NCBI RefSeq assembly: GCF_000428845.1
Contig: NZ_AUAS01000001.1
Coordinates: forward strand, 124,001 to 188,000
Source: Dyadobacter alkalitolerans DSM 23607
GTDB lineage: Bacteria; Bacteroidota; Bacteroidia; Cytophagales; Spirosomataceae
DNA: 64,000 nt
Direction: 5' to 3'
Each line of letters starts with the position of its first letter. The first letter of the stretch is position 1. The notes below the pieces were generated by a model that was given only the letters and a program-made list of their open reading frames with translations, was not told where the DNA came from and did not search any database. Shown here piece by piece: positions 35,903-45,773 of the stretch. The position numbers were made by a program, and so were the translations under genes.

Positions 35903-36808
35903 ATGAAATATTCAATGAAAATAGCAGGCCTCTTCCTCTTCGGTATGGCCGTAACATCATGCCTGAAAGACGACATGAACCTGGATCCGGACATATCGAC
36001 GAATGTGGTCGAGTTTAAAAACCCGTCCAGCTTTGTATCGCCTTCCGGCAGCACTTACTCACTTTACTCTCAATCGTTTGACCTGGCTGATGAAGCCGAT
36101 TATCCCATTACGGTGAGTTACTCGGGAGCGGATGTTGCGCCTGAGGATATCACAGTAACATTGGGTGTGGACACAGCGGCAGTAACGCAGTACAATACTG
36201 AACAGGAGGAAGCATTCGAAGCCATAACGCCGGACCTTTACACCATTCCCGCAACAGTGGTAATTCCAAAAGGACAGCGCAGAGCTGAGGTCGTCATTAA
36301 ACTGAAACCTTCGAAATTCGATTTTGCTAAAAGCTACGTGCTTCCGATCCAGATTAAGTCGGTTTCGAGCGGCATTGTGAGCGGGAATTTCGGAACGATC
36401 CTGCTGGCAGTGAAGGCGAAGAACATTTACGATGCCACTTATGCTGCAACCGGATACGTGTATCACCCGACTGCGCCAAGAGCTGTTGCAAAGGACAAAC
36501 CAATGGTTACGGTTTCACCAACCACAGTTTCCGTTGAATTAGGCGATTTGGGTGGATCTGGGTACAATGCCAACCTGACCATTGATCCAAAAACCAATAA
36601 GGTGACGATAACACCGGCAGCAGGAGCTGCAGGAGCGCCTTATACACAGTTCGACAAAGAACTACCAGCGCCTTACAAGTCAGCCTGGGCGGGAGCATCC
36701 AAAGCAAATAACACGTACGATCCGGCAACCAAAACCTTCTATCTGAGATATGGTTACATGGGCGGCAATGGATGGCGTGTTACCGAGGAGATCCTGGTTC
36801 GAAAATAA
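35903..36808 (+). CDS. DUF1735-type surface lipoprotein accompanying SusCD
   Basis: This is a 301-residue lipoprotein. The signal peptide ends in VTSC (Cys20), followed by LKDD, a good match to the surface-export signal. The N-terminal ~140 residues form an Ig-like fold region of the DUF1735 type (SQSFDLADEADYPITVSYSG, VVIPKGQRRAEVVIKLKP). The C-terminal part, beginning at YDATYAATGYVYHPT and ending in TKTFYLRYGYMGGNGWRV, resembles the DUF4361-like C-terminal domain. Proteins with this layout often occupy the SusE/SusF position in SusCD loci and bind the imported ligand at the surface. It is the last gene of tandem set 2 and is followed by a terminator. Confidence 0.8.
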   Translation: MKYSMKIAGLFLFGMAVTSCLKDDMNLDPDISTNVVEFKNPSSFVSPSGSTYSLYSQSFDLADEADYPITVSYSGADVAPEDITVTLGVDTAAVTQYNTEQEEAFEAITPDLYTIPATVVIPKGQRRAEVVIKLKPSKFDFAKSYVLPIQIKSVSSGIVSGNFGTILLAVKAKNIYDATYAATGYVYHPTAPRAVAKDKPMVTVSPTTVSVELGDLGGSGYNANLTIDPKTNKVTITPAAGAAGAPYTQFDKELPAPYKSAWAGASKANNTYDPATKTFYLRYGYMGGNGWRVTEEILVRK

Positions 36809-36848
36809 GAATTAAAGATAATGCACTTCCTTATTACGTAATAGTTTG

Positions 36849-36886
36849 AAATTAGCTGGTCTGTCTCGGGCCAGCTAATTTTTTTT
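36849..36886 (+). terminator. Intrinsic terminator after tandem set 2
   Basis: An 11-bp stem (36849-36859 with 36871-36881) encloses an 11-nt loop and runs into a T8 tract (36879-36886). It lies about 40 nt after the stop of the DUF1735-type gene. Confidence 0.9.
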
Positions 36887-36900
36887 ATGATTGAATTTTT

Positions 36901-36908
36901 TAACTTTG
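36901..36908 (+). promoter_or_regulatory. Candidate -7 element for the aminotransferase gene
   Basis: TAACTTTG matches TAnnTTTG exactly and lies 22 nt before the ATG at 36931, just after the preceding terminator. No TTG is present at the usual -33 distance. Confidence 0.45.
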
Positions 36909-36930
36909 GAAGTTATCCTATCTCAAAACA

Positions 36931-38175
36931 ATGGAATTTCTAAAAAGCCAGCGCCTGAACAACCTCAAATATGAGATCCGCGGCGCTACGTATCAAAAAG
37001 CATTGGAGCTGGAAAGCCTTGGTTATAAAATCCATAACCTGAATATCGGCAACCCGGCCCCGTTCGGATTTGATTCTCCGGACGAAATTGTTCACGATAT
37101 CATCATGAATCTCCGCAATGCGCAGGGCTATTCAGATTCCAGAGGATTGTTTGCGGCCAGAAAGGCAGTTATGCATTACACGCAAACGATTGGTATACAA
37201 GATGTTGAAATAAATGATATTTTCATAGGCAACGGTGTAAGCGAGCTGATCCTGCTTTCCATGCAGGCATTGCTGAACCCTGGGGACGAGATCCTGGTGC
37301 CTTCACCGGATTATCCGCTCTGGACTGCGGCCATTGCATTGAGCGGAGGCACGCCCGTGCATTACGTATGTGATGAAGAGTCGGACTGGAATCCGGATCT
37401 GGACGACCTGGAAAAGAAGATCACTTCAAAAACCAAAGGCATTGTCCTCATTAATCCAAACAATCCAACAGGCGCTGTTTACGAAAAGGATGTGCTGACA
37501 CGCATTGCCAGAATTGCAGAAGAACACAGCCTGATCATTTTCTCGGATGAGATTTATGACAAAATCCTTTATGACGGGGCCGTACATTATCCGATGGGCA
37601 CGCTGGTAACCGAAACACTTTGCGTTTCCTACGGCGGCCTTTCCAAAAATTACCGCTCTGCCGGTTTCCGTGGCGGGTGGATGATTTTGAGCGGTGCCAA
37701 GCAAAAAGCGAAATCTTATCTTGAAGGAATTTTGCTGCTGGCTAGCATGCGTCTTTGTGCCAATGTGCCCACGCAATATGCAATCCAAACTGCATTGGGC
37801 GGTTATCAGAGCATTAAAGAACTGGTTGCCCCCACCGGCAGGCTGCACAAGCAAATGAACCTGGTTTACGACCGGCTGACTTCCATTCCAGGCATAACCT
37901 GCGTAAAACCGAAGGGTTCGTTATATGTTTTTCCAAAAATCGATCTGAAAAAGTTTGGCTTGAAAACAGACGAGCAGTTTGTTTATGACTTGCTAAGCGA
38001 TCAAAAAGTGCTTGTAGTGGCCGGAACAGGCTTCAACTACATTTCCGACGATCATTTCAGGATCGTTTTTCTGCCAACGGTTGATGAACTGAACCAGGCG
38101 ATGGACAAGATCGAATTCTTCCTGGAAAATCACCGCATTCTGTCGTCGAAAACCGTCGAAGACGTCATTGCCTGA
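36931..38175 (+). CDS. alaA: PLP-dependent aminotransferase, AlaA-like (alanine transaminase)
   Basis: This 414-residue class I/II aminotransferase resembles AlaA (glutamate-pyruvate aminotransferase). The N-terminus has NLNIGNPAPFGF, and the PLP-binding set follows in order: GNGVSELILLSMQALL, VPSPDYPLW, INPNNPTGAVYE (Asn), FSDEIYDKILYD (Asp/Tyr) and YGGLSKNYRSAGFRGGW with the Schiff-base Lys and a phosphate-binding Arg. The length equals that of E. coli AlaA. It stands alone between a terminator and the YhhQ-like gene. Transamination of alanine, glutamate and 2-oxo acids is inferred from the family; other amino acids are possible. Confidence 0.88.
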   Translation: MEFLKSQRLNNLKYEIRGATYQKALELESLGYKIHNLNIGNPAPFGFDSPDEIVHDIIMNLRNAQGYSDSRGLFAARKAVMHYTQTIGIQDVEINDIFIGNGVSELILLSMQALLNPGDEILVPSPDYPLWTAAIALSGGTPVHYVCDEESDWNPDLDDLEKKITSKTKGIVLINPNNPTGAVYEKDVLTRIARIAEEHSLIIFSDEIYDKILYDGAVHYPMGTLVTETLCVSYGGLSKNYRSAGFRGGWMILSGAKQKAKSYLEGILLLASMRLCANVPTQYAIQTALGGYQSIKELVAPTGRLHKQMNLVYDRLTSIPGITCVKPKGSLYVFPKIDLKKFGLKTDEQFVYDLLSDQKVLVVAGTGFNYISDDHFRIVFLPTVDELNQAMDKIEFFLENHRILSSKTVEDVIA

Positions 38176-38218
38176 TAGCCGCATAACCCTTTCCTAACAG
38201 CAGTTTTTGTCACATTAA

Positions 38219-39007
38219 ATGACCGTAGAGAATATTTCCAACCAGGAAGCCAAGCGGCAGCGGCTGTTTTTATTGCTGTGCGGGATTTTTTTGACAAATG
38301 CGCTGATCGCTGAGATCATAGGGGGAAAGATATTTTCGGTAGAAACGCTGCTCGGCATTGCGCCGGCGCAGCTGCCAATCGGAGGACAAAAACTTGATTT
38401 CAACATGACGGCCGGTGTGATCAACTGGCCCGTCGTTTTTATTACTTCCGACATTATCAATGAATATTTTGGCAGAAAAGGGGTGAAACGCATTTCATTT
38501 CTGACGGCCTGCTTCATTGCCTACACGTTCATCACGGTGCTCGCGGCGACAAATTTGCCACCGGCGCAATTCTGGCTGGACATCAACAACACAGACAAGG
38601 CGGGCAATGTTTTCAATATCAATGATGCGTTTTCCAAGATCTTTAACCAGGGACTCGGCATAATGATCGGCTCGATCGTTGCATTTTTGCTGGGACAGTT
38701 GCTAGACGTTTCGGTTTTTTCCTGGCTGCGCCGAAAGACGGGCAGCAAATACATCTGGCTCAGAGCAACGGGTTCTACCATGTTTTCACAGCTCGTCGAT
38801 AGCTTTGTGGTGATTACCATTGCTTTTTATGTATTTGGAAACTGGGACCTGAACCAGATATTTGCGGTCGGCACCATTAATTATTTATACAAAGGCGCTG
38901 TCGCGATCCTGCTGACGCCGCTGCTTTACATTGCCCATTATTTTATCGATGGCTATCTCGGCAAAGAATATGCAGAAGAGCTTTCGCATAAAGCTGCTCA
39001 TGAATAA
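38219..39007 (+). CDS. yhhQ: Queuosine precursor transporter (YhhQ/VUT family)
   Basis: This 262-residue inner-membrane protein of the YhhQ (VUT) family takes up a queuosine precursor used for tRNA modification. About six to seven hydrophobic segments are visible. Signature stretches are ALIAEIIGGKIF, WPVVFITSDIINEYFGRKG and LRATGSTMFSQLVDSFVVIT, which are typical of the family. A long loop (NTDKAGNVFNINDAFSKIF) lies between two helices. The ATG at 38219 is clear. It is 43 nt after the aminotransferase and converges with the methyltransferase gene 17 nt away. Assignment to the transporter family is secure; the exact precursor is inferred. Confidence 0.88.
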   Translation: MTVENISNQEAKRQRLFLLLCGIFLTNALIAEIIGGKIFSVETLLGIAPAQLPIGGQKLDFNMTAGVINWPVVFITSDIINEYFGRKGVKRISFLTACFIAYTFITVLAATNLPPAQFWLDINNTDKAGNVFNINDAFSKIFNQGLGIMIGSIVAFLLGQLLDVSVFSWLRRKTGSKYIWLRATGSTMFSQLVDSFVVITIAFYVFGNWDLNQIFAVGTINYLYKGAVAILLTPLLYIAHYFIDGYLGKEYAEELSHKAAHE

Positions 39008-39024
39008 ATGGCGGAACGCCGATA

Positions 39025-39789
39025 CTAAGCCGGAATATGGACCTGCCGCCTGAGATTATCCAGCATGACGGCCGTTGCAATGCCTACATTCAATGATTCT
39101 GCCTCTCCTACCCGCGGAATTGTAATTTTATTGGTCACAAATTTCTCAACTGCACTGCCAATTCCATTCGACTCGTTACCCATGACAATGTAACCTCCGG
39201 ATTGGGCAAAACTAAAATCGTACAGCGATTCGCCACCCAGAAAAGCGCCTATTACCGGTTTTCCAGCGGCATTTCCAGCCAGGTAGGAAGTCAGGTCTGT
39301 GTAAAACAGGTTAATCCGCGTAAATGAGCCTTTGCTGGCGGCAATCACTTTGGGGTTGTAAACGTCCGTTGTGTCATTGGAACAAATGATTTTTTTGATC
39401 CCGTACCAATCCGCGATTCTGATGATAGAACCGAGATTTCCCGGATCGCGGACGTCGTCCAAAACGAGCACATATTCTGAATTCGCGGGAGACAAAAACT
39501 CATTTTGCTTCGTTTTAGCAACAGCCAGGCAGGAATCGTTGGTTTGAAAAGATCCAAGACCTTCCAGTTCCTGCATCGTTACCGTTTCTGTGATAGTTTG
39601 ATGCCCGCTTAAAATACTTGCGTATTTTTGCTGAAATTCCTGCGTTATTAACACAAATTCAATGTTAAAATCGGAATCCAGCAATTCCAGCACACTCTTG
39701 GCGCCTTCCACAATAAAAGATTGGTGAAGCTGCCTGTACTTCTTGATTTTAAGCGAGTTAATATACTTTATACGATTTTTTGACAGCAT
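39025..39789 (-). CDS. TrmH/SpoU family RNA 2'-O-methyltransferase
   Basis: This 254-residue SpoU-family RNA ribose methyltransferase has an N-terminal substrate-binding domain (about 1-95) resembling the L30e-like region, with HQSFIVEGAKSVLELL. The SPOUT domain follows with the three motifs: VLDDVRDPGNLGSIIRIADW, IVMGNESNGIG and IPRVGEAESLNVGIATAVML. The deep-knot residues are intact. It modifies a tRNA or rRNA nucleoside; which one is unknown. Its ATG at 39789 overlaps the predicted start of tamL on the other strand by 10 bp, and it converges with the queuosine-precursor transporter gene. Confidence 0.92.
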   Translation of the reverse strand: MLSKNRIKYINSLKIKKYRQLHQSFIVEGAKSVLELLDSDFNIEFVLITQEFQQKYASILSGHQTITETVTMQELEGLGSFQTNDSCLAVAKTKQNEFLSPANSEYVLVLDDVRDPGNLGSIIRIADWYGIKKIICSNDTTDVYNPKVIAASKGSFTRINLFYTDLTSYLAGNAAGKPVIGAFLGGESLYDFSFAQSGGYIVMGNESNGIGSAVEKFVTNKITIPRVGEAESLNVGIATAVMLDNLRRQVHIPA

Positions 39790-42257
39790 TGAATATTAAT
39801 TGTAAAATTACATATAGCTGGTATTTCTTCCTGATTTTTGTGGGATTGTCGTCTTGTGCGCCCAAGCCCGCCTCCCAATCCAAGAGCTATTATCTTGGCA
39901 ATTCTTCCATTAAAGGCAATGAGGTCATTAATGATTCCGAACTGGATGCGCTCATCCCTCAAAAACCGAACAGACGCCTTCTGGGCCTGCCTTTCTTTCC
40001 TTATGTTGGTCTTTATCGCTTTGGTGAGCTCTTTTACAACCGCGAAGAAAAACAGCGGAAAGTAATTGAAATCACACAAAAATATCAAAATGAATCCCGC
40101 TTAAACGAAAATTCTCCGCGGAAGCTCGAAAAGATTCAGCGGCGCTACTCAAAGAAACTGGAAAAAGCACAGACACGTGTGGACGAAGGAAATTTCTGGA
40201 TGCGCGTGCTGGGTGAAGCGCCCGTGTATTTCAATGCAGCCGAGATAACTCAGAATGCAGAGAAAATGCAGCGATATCTTTATAACAACGGCTTTTTCGA
40301 GGCATCAGTTACCGCGAAACCGGATACGATCATTAACCGGGTCAGGGTCAACTATTTTGTAACGGAGAAACGGCCGACGATGATTCGTGACATTGAATAT
40401 CAAGTCCGCAACAACATGGCCGACAGCATTATCAGCGCCAGCAATAAAAACCCGGCGCTGCAATCAAAAAAACGTTATGACGGCGATGCGTTTGAAGAAG
40501 AGCGGATCAGAATTGAGACGTTGCTACGGAACCAGGGTTACCTCGGTTTTTCACGCCAGAATATTTCTTACCTGATCAACGACACGATCACTAATGCCGC
40601 CACGGACACTTTTTTCAAGTCGGTGGATGTAAAAGTGAAGGTGGATTTGCCGGGTACGATCAGGAACGGCGAACGTTACAAGATCAATTCCGTGCATTTT
40701 GAAGTGCTGCCGCCGTCGGGCTCCGCGGATTCTGCTTATGCAAGAAAAGACACCGTCAATTTTCGGGGGATCAATTATACTTTTTCTGATAAAAGATTTG
40801 CAACCCGGATTTTAGACAGCAAAATTCAGGTCAGGCCGGGCGCTATTTACAGCCAGCAAAAAGAACGCGATACGCAGCAGCAACTCTCCCTGACTGACCA
40901 GTTCCGCTTTGTGAATTACACCTACACGCTTGATTCTACGGGAACTGGCGTTAACAGTTACTTTAAAGTCATTCCGCTCGAAAAATATCAGATTTCCACT
41001 GACATTGGTTTGAATGTGATCCAGCTGCAAGGTGCGCCGGGGCCGTTTGCCAACCTATCCTATAAGATTCGAAATGTTTTCAACGGGCTCGAAAACTTCG
41101 AAGCCAACCTCCGCGGCGGGATCGAGCTTGTTCCCGGATTTTTGGGCAACAGCTCAATTTATCGCAGCGAGGAAATTGGATTAAACACCTCCCTAACCTT
41201 TCCAAGACTGCTTACGCCCGGGAGTTTACTGCAAAAGCAAACCGCAGGCTACAACCCGAGAACTCAGGTTGGATTTGGCTACAATTACATCAACCGCCCG
41301 GAATACACGCGGACGAATGTGAAGGTGGCAATGACCTATTCCTGGCAGCCGACGAGCAAAACATTGTTCAACCTATCGCTCGTTGACCTTAACATTCTCA
41401 ACACCCAAAACACACGTGCAGATTTCCAGGCGTTGCTCAAAGACCTGCAAAACCAGGGAAACAACCTTTATACCAGTTTCAGAAGGTCGTTTGTATCTGA
41501 TATCAATTTCAACTTCACTTATAACACCAATGCGCTGATAGGCCCTCAGAAAGATGCACATTACTTTCGCGTAGCGCTGGAATCGGGCGGAACGTCGTTG
41601 AATGTTCTTCCCAAGCAGGAAAATCTGATCAAAACCGTGTTTGGTGACAGTCTTCAGTTTTATAAATATCTGCGCTGGAATGCGGATTATCGTCGTTACT
41701 GGGCAACCGGCAGACGTTCGGCCTTTGTGGCGAGGGTTAATGCAGGTGGCATTTACAGTTATGGCGACAACAAAGTCCCGCCTTATGAAAAATATTTCTT
41801 TGCCGGCGGCTCCAACAGTCTTCGCGCATGGCTTCCGCGCCGCTTAGGACCGGGCCGTTCAGTTCCTAAAAAAACACCAACCGGCCTGACCATTGAATCG
41901 CCGGGTGAATTTTTGTTGGAAGCCAATCTGGAATGGAGGGGTTATCTGGCTAAGTTCTTCGGAGATCTCAATTATGCTGTGTTTTTGGATGCGGGAAATG
42001 TCTGGAACCTGGGAGGCGACGCAACCGAGTTACAGAAACTGGAAGCGGATAAATTTTTAAAAGACATTGCCATCGGAACCGGCTTCGGGATCCGTTATGA
42101 CCTCTCCTTTTTTATCCTTCGCTTCGATTTCGGGATCAAGGTCTATGATCCTGCATTGCAGCGGTTTGTGTTGGATGAACTACAATTCAACAAGCTTTTT
42201 AACCGTACGCAATCCAATTTCCTAAACATTAACCTCGGCGTTGGATATCCTTTTTAA
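39780..42257 (+). CDS. tamL: TamA/BamA-like outer-membrane assembly lipoprotein, TamL type
   Basis: This 825-residue Omp85-family protein has two or more POTRA-like domains at about residues 125-380 (for example VYFNAAEITQNAEKMQRYLYN) and a C-terminal 16-strand barrel. The late segment AGGSNSLRAWLPRRLGPGRS carries the conserved (V/I)RGF-like loop of the family in altered form (LRAW), and the terminal residues are NLGVGYPF. The N-terminal hydrophobic stretch ends in LSSC (Cys26), a lipobox; a lipidated TamA relative (TamL) is known in Bacteroidota, so TamL is the best call. No acidic residues follow the Cys, which fits a periplasmic anchor. The start is TTG at 39780 or 39789, with no ATG nearby. 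TamB is not adjacent. Confidence 0.82.
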   Translation: MTALNINCKITYSWYFFLIFVGLSSCAPKPASQSKSYYLGNSSIKGNEVINDSELDALIPQKPNRRLLGLPFFPYVGLYRFGELFYNREEKQRKVIEITQKYQNESRLNENSPRKLEKIQRRYSKKLEKAQTRVDEGNFWMRVLGEAPVYFNAAEITQNAEKMQRYLYNNGFFEASVTAKPDTIINRVRVNYFVTEKRPTMIRDIEYQVRNNMADSIISASNKNPALQSKKRYDGDAFEEERIRIETLLRNQGYLGFSRQNISYLINDTITNAATDTFFKSVDVKVKVDLPGTIRNGERYKINSVHFEVLPPSGSADSAYARKDTVNFRGINYTFSDKRFATRILDSKIQVRPGAIYSQQKERDTQQQLSLTDQFRFVNYTYTLDSTGTGVNSYFKVIPLEKYQISTDIGLNVIQLQGAPGPFANLSYKIRNVFNGLENFEANLRGGIELVPGFLGNSSIYRSEEIGLNTSLTFPRLLTPGSLLQKQTAGYNPRTQVGFGYNYINRPEYTRTNVKVAMTYSWQPTSKTLFNLSLVDLNILNTQNTRADFQALLKDLQNQGNNLYTSFRRSFVSDINFNFTYNTNALIGPQKDAHYFRVALESGGTSLNVLPKQENLIKTVFGDSLQFYKYLRWNADYRRYWATGRRSAFVARVNAGGIYSYGDNKVPPYEKYFFAGGSNSLRAWLPRRLGPGRSVPKKTPTGLTIESPGEFLLEANLEWRGYLAKFFGDLNYAVFLDAGNVWNLGGDATELQKLEADKFLKDIAIGTGFGIRYDLSFFILRFDFGIKVYDPALQRFVLDELQFNKLFNRTQSNFLNINLGVGYPF

Positions 42258-42289
42258 GGTTTTTTATGACTGCTGCTTAGTATGACAGT

Positions 42290-42322
42290 TTGTCAGTTTT
42301 TACCAGATTCTTTCTATATTTG
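42290..42322 (+). promoter_or_regulatory. Promoter of the miaB operon
   Basis: TTG (42290-42292) and a perfect -7 TATATTTG (42315-42322) are separated by 22 nt. The predicted start gives a leader of about 60 nt before the miaB ATG at 42392. Confidence 0.6.
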
Positions 42323-42391
42323 CAATCCCGAAACTTCAAATCGGCAGTCCTATGCCGTAAGTTTCTTTTCAAAATTTGTTAAACCCCTTTC

Positions 42392-43876
42392 ATGGAAAAT
42401 AGAATTGCAGAGACTTTGAAAATATTGACTGAGGAGGACAAAGTTGCCTGTGAGACAGTCCGTATTTCCGAAAATGAACCGGCTTTTAACAAAAAACGAC
42501 TCTTTATTGAAAGTTACGGCTGCCAGATGAATTTCGCAGACAGCGAGATTGTGGCGTCCGTCATGCGTGAAGCGGGTTTTGCAACCACTTCCGATGTTGA
42601 TAATGCAGATCTGATATTTTTAAACACTTGCGCCATCCGCGACAATGCCGAACAGCGCGTCAGGACGAGATTAAGGCAGCTTAATGTTATAAAAAAGAAA
42701 AAGCCGGGCACATTAATCGGTGTGCTGGGTTGTATGGCAGAACGCCTCAAAGCGAAATTGCTGGAAGAGGAAAAGATGGTTGACATTGTCACCGGACCCG
42801 ACGCATACCGCGATCTGCCGCGATTGGTGGAAGAAGCCGAAACAGGACAGAAAGGTGTGAACGTATTTTTGTCAAGAGAAGAAACCTACGCTGACATTTC
42901 CCCTATCCGACTGAATTCCAATGGCGTGACTGCATTGGTCTCCATTATGCGCGGCTGTGACAATATGTGCAGCTTTTGTGTAGTGCCTATGACGCGAGGC
43001 CGGGAACGCAGCCGGGATCCTTTCTCGATTGTAAAAGAGGCGCAGGATCTTTTTAATGATGGTTATAGGGAAGTTACGCTGCTGGGCCAGAATGTGGACA
43101 GCTATAAATGGCAAGCGCCAAACAGCGTCACCGCCATCTCCACCAATGTTGATAATGGCGCATTGGAAACCCAGGTGAACTTCGCGCAACTCCTGGAAAT
43201 GGTAGCGCAGATCAGCCCGGAATTGCGGGTCAGGTTCAGCACTTCGCACCCGAAAGACATTACGGATGAAGTGCTTTATACCATTAGAAAGTACGATAAC
43301 ATTTGTAAATACATTCACCTTCCGGCGCAACATGGCAACAGCCGCGTACTGGAAATGATGAACCGGACCTACAACCGCGAATGGTATCTCGAAAGAATCG
43401 ACAGCATCCGCCGGATCTTGGGTGATGAATGTGCGATTTCCCATGATATGATCGCCGGTTTCTGTTCGGAAACGGAAGAAGAGCACCAGGATTCACTTTC
43501 GCTGCTGGAATATGTGCGGTTTGACTTCGGCTATATGTTTGCCTATTCCGAACGCCCGGGAACATTGGCTGCCAAGAAATATCCGGATGACATTCCGGCG
43601 GACATTAAGCAGCGGCGACTTGCAGAAATCATTGATATACAACAAAGAATTTCCCTGGAACGCAACCAGAAGCTGATCGGCACCGTGCAGAAAGTGCTGG
43701 TTGAAAACACTTCCAAGCGATCTGTAAATGACTTTACAGGACGCAGTGACCAGAATAAAAGAGTCATATTCCCCCGCGAGAATTTCAAAGTAGGCGATTA
43801 TGTCGACGTTTTAATTACAGACACGACCGCTGCGACGCTTCGCGGTTACGCGGTTGAAAAAGTACCCGTTTCATGA
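42392..43876 (+). CDS. miaB: tRNA-2-methylthio-N6-dimethylallyladenosine synthase MiaB
   Basis: This 494-residue radical-SAM methylthiotransferase adds the methylthio group to i6A37 of tRNA. The N-terminal UPF0004 domain has the three cluster cysteines in [23 protein letters not shown] and [10 protein letters not shown]. The radical-SAM CxxxCxxC is [22 protein letters not shown]-terminal TRAM domain begins near residue 425 ([15 protein letters not shown]). The lengths and motif spacing are usual for MiaB rather than RimO or MtaB. The gene starts the miaB to groEL cluster and overlaps the sigma-54 regulator by 4 nt (ATGA). Confidence 0.96.
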   Translation: MENRIAETLKILTEEDKVACETVRISENEPAFNKKRLFIESYGCQMNFADSEIVASVMREAGFATTSDVDNADLIFLNTCAIRDNAEQRVRTRLRQLNVIKKKKPGTLIGVLGCMAERLKAKLLEEEKMVDIVTGPDAYRDLPRLVEEAETGQKGVNVFLSREETYADISPIRLNSNGVTALVSIMRGCDNMCSFCVVPMTRGRERSRDPFSIVKEAQDLFNDGYREVTLLGQNVDSYKWQAPNSVTAISTNVDNGALETQVNFAQLLEMVAQISPELRVRFSTSHPKDITDEVLYTIRKYDNICKYIHLPAQHGNSRVLEMMNRTYNREWYLERIDSIRRILGDECAISHDMIAGFCSETEEEHQDSLSLLEYVRFDFGYMFAYSERPGTLAAKKYPDDIPADIKQRRLAEIIDIQQRISLERNQKLIGTVQKVLVENTSKRSVNDFTGRSDQNKRVIFPRENFKVGDYVDVLITDTTAATLRGYAVEKVPVS

Positions 43877-45177
43877 ATCCAGCTGAAATACAAGCAATAA
43901 AGAACCGTTTTGGAATAATAGGCACTTCCCCGGGACTGAATCACGCGATCAACGTTGGTGTGCAGGTTGCCGCCACTGACCTCACCGTGCTCATCACCGG
44001 CGAAAGCGGCAGCGGAAAGGAGTCTTTTTCCAAAATTATCCACAGCCTCAGCTCTCGCAAACACGGGCCTTTCATCGCCATCAACTGCGGTGCCATTCCC
44101 GAAGGAACGATTGATTCAGAGCTTTTCGGTCATGAAAAAGGTGCATTTACGGGTGCATTGGATTCAAGAAAAGGATATTTTGAAACAACGAATACAGGGA
44201 CCATTTTCCTGGATGAGGTTGGAGAAATGCCCCTGGGCACGCAGGCGAGGCTTTTACGTGTCCTTGAAAATGGAGAATATATCCGGGTAGGATCTTCCAA
44301 AGTTTTGAAAACCAATGTGCGTGTTGTAGCAGCGACCAACGTGAATCTACTGGATGCCGTAAACAATGGAAAGTTCCGTGAAGACCTTTACTATCGTTTA
44401 AATACGGTCCCCATTTACGTTCCGCCGTTAAGGGATCGTGGTGAAGATATTTTGTTGCTATTCAGGAAGTTTACCAATGATTTCTCGGAAAGATACAGGA
44501 CAAAACCCGTGCGGTTGGATTCGGAAGCACGCGACCTGCTGATGCAATATGCGTTTCCCGGCAACATTCGCCAGCTCAAAAATATAGCCGAGCAGATCAC
44601 GATCCTGGAAACTGATAAAGAACTGCCCATTTCCCGCGAAACATTAAATAATTACCTGAATCCCGTTCAGCCAGCAGGGAGAAAAGCACTGATTACGCTA
44701 CGTTCCGGTGAAGATCCGGCGGGCAGCTCGTTCTCTGAAAGGGAATTGCTGTATAAGGTGCTTTTTGATATGCGCAGGGACATGACAGAGCTTAAAAAGC
44801 TGGTCCGTAGTGTTTTGGAAAATGAAAAGTATGGAGGCGAAATCCTGAAAGACCATCAGGAATTGTTCAGCTCATTGAACACGGCTGAGCCCGCAACACA
44901 TTCGCACACGCCAACCCTGGAACCCGCACGCCTGCTTTCACCTGTGCCTTCGCGCACGGTTGATCTGGACAGATATTCAGACGAAAGAAGTGAAATTGAA
45001 GACGTTATGCACGTCACGGCTGAGGAAGAATCCTTATCGCTCGAAGACAAGGAAAAGGAAATGATCATCAAGGCATTACGGAAGAATAATAACAAACGAA
45101 AATACGCTGCAAGTGCATTGGGCATCTCGGAACGGACGTTATACAGGAAAATTAAGCAGTATGACATTGAAGAATAG
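43873..45177 (+). CDS. Sigma-54-dependent transcriptional activator (AAA+, Fis-type HTH)
   Basis: This is a 434-residue bacterial enhancer-binding protein. It begins almost directly with the AAA+ domain; there is no receiver or GAF domain, so activity is probably set by amount, partner or an unknown cue. Motifs are Walker A GESGSGKE (about 39-46), the sigma-54 contact loop GAFTGA, Walker [10 protein letters not shown], the sensor II region PGNIRQLKN, then a long variable linker rich in Ser and Glu, and a Fis-type helix-turn-helix at the end ([21 protein letters not shown]). It overlaps miaB by 4 nt and lptE follows. A sigma-54-like site is visible before groESL, 2.7 kb downstream. Targets are otherwise unknown. 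Confidence 0.93.
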   Translation: MNPAEIQAIKNRFGIIGTSPGLNHAINVGVQVAATDLTVLITGESGSGKESFSKIIHSLSSRKHGPFIAINCGAIPEGTIDSELFGHEKGAFTGALDSRKGYFETTNTGTIFLDEVGEMPLGTQARLLRVLENGEYIRVGSSKVLKTNVRVVAATNVNLLDAVNNGKFREDLYYRLNTVPIYVPPLRDRGEDILLLFRKFTNDFSERYRTKPVRLDSEARDLLMQYAFPGNIRQLKNIAEQITILETDKELPISRETLNNYLNPVQPAGRKALITLRSGEDPAGSSFSERELLYKVLFDMRRDMTELKKLVRSVLENEKYGGEILKDHQELFSSLNTAEPATHSHTPTLEPARLLSPVPSRTVDLDRYSDERSEIEDVMHVTAEEESLSLEDKEKEMIIKALRKNNNKRKYAASALGISERTLYRKIKQYDIEE

Positions 45178-45196
45178 AATAAAAAGCATTTGTACA

Positions 45197-45721
45197 ATGC
45201 GCGTTTCGACAAACACCAAAAGGTTGCTAACCCTCTTTTTTGTCCTGCATTGCTCCATTTTCATGTCGGGCTGTGGCGTTTATTCTTTTACCGGGACCAA
45301 TTTATCGCCGGATATCAAGACATTCAGCGTGCTCAATTTTACGATGGGAACTGCGGGTGGACCGTCGGATCTGCCGCAAAGACTTACGGAGGAATTGAAA
45401 GAATATTTCCAGCGTAATACGAGCTTGATCAGTCAGCCTGGTGGTGGCGACCTGGTTCTGGAGGGTTCAATTACAGGTTACGACGTGCTTGCTGCCGCTC
45501 CTACCGCGAACGACCAGGCCGGCTTGAACCGCTTGAATGTCACCGTTCAGGTGCGTTACACCAATGCAAAAGACGAAACCAAGAATTTTGATCAGTCGTT
45601 TACTTACTATGCCGACTTTCCTCAGGATCAAACGCTTAACCAAAATGAAGCACGGCTTCTGCCTACGATCCGGGAAAATTTAGTGCAACAGATCTTTAAT
45701 AAATCTGCCGCCGACTGGTAG
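45197..45721 (+). CDS. lptE: LptE family LPS-assembly lipoprotein
   Basis: This 174-residue lipoprotein resembles the Bacteroidota LptE family, which plugs the LptD barrel and helps deliver lipopolysaccharide to the outer leaflet. The signal peptide ends in FMSGC (lipobox), and the family opening GVYSFTGTNLSPDIKTF follows. The mature part is about 150 residues of mixed strand and helix, with LPQRLTEELKEYFQR. ATG 45197 gives a normal n-region; ATG 45161, overlapping the regulator's stop, is a possible longer start. The position between the sigma-54 regulator and the TPR protein is the common Bacteroidota order. The absence of acidic residues after the Cys fits a periplasmic-side location. Confidence 0.85.
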   Translation: MRVSTNTKRLLTLFFVLHCSIFMSGCGVYSFTGTNLSPDIKTFSVLNFTMGTAGGPSDLPQRLTEELKEYFQRNTSLISQPGGGDLVLEGSITGYDVLAAAPTANDQAGLNRLNVTVQVRYTNAKDETKNFDQSFTYYADFPQDQTLNQNEARLLPTIRENLVQQIFNKSAADW

Positions 45722-45773
45722 TAGATTATCGTTTTGTCTAACTTCAATTTTTATTTCAACTTTCAAGGTCCAT

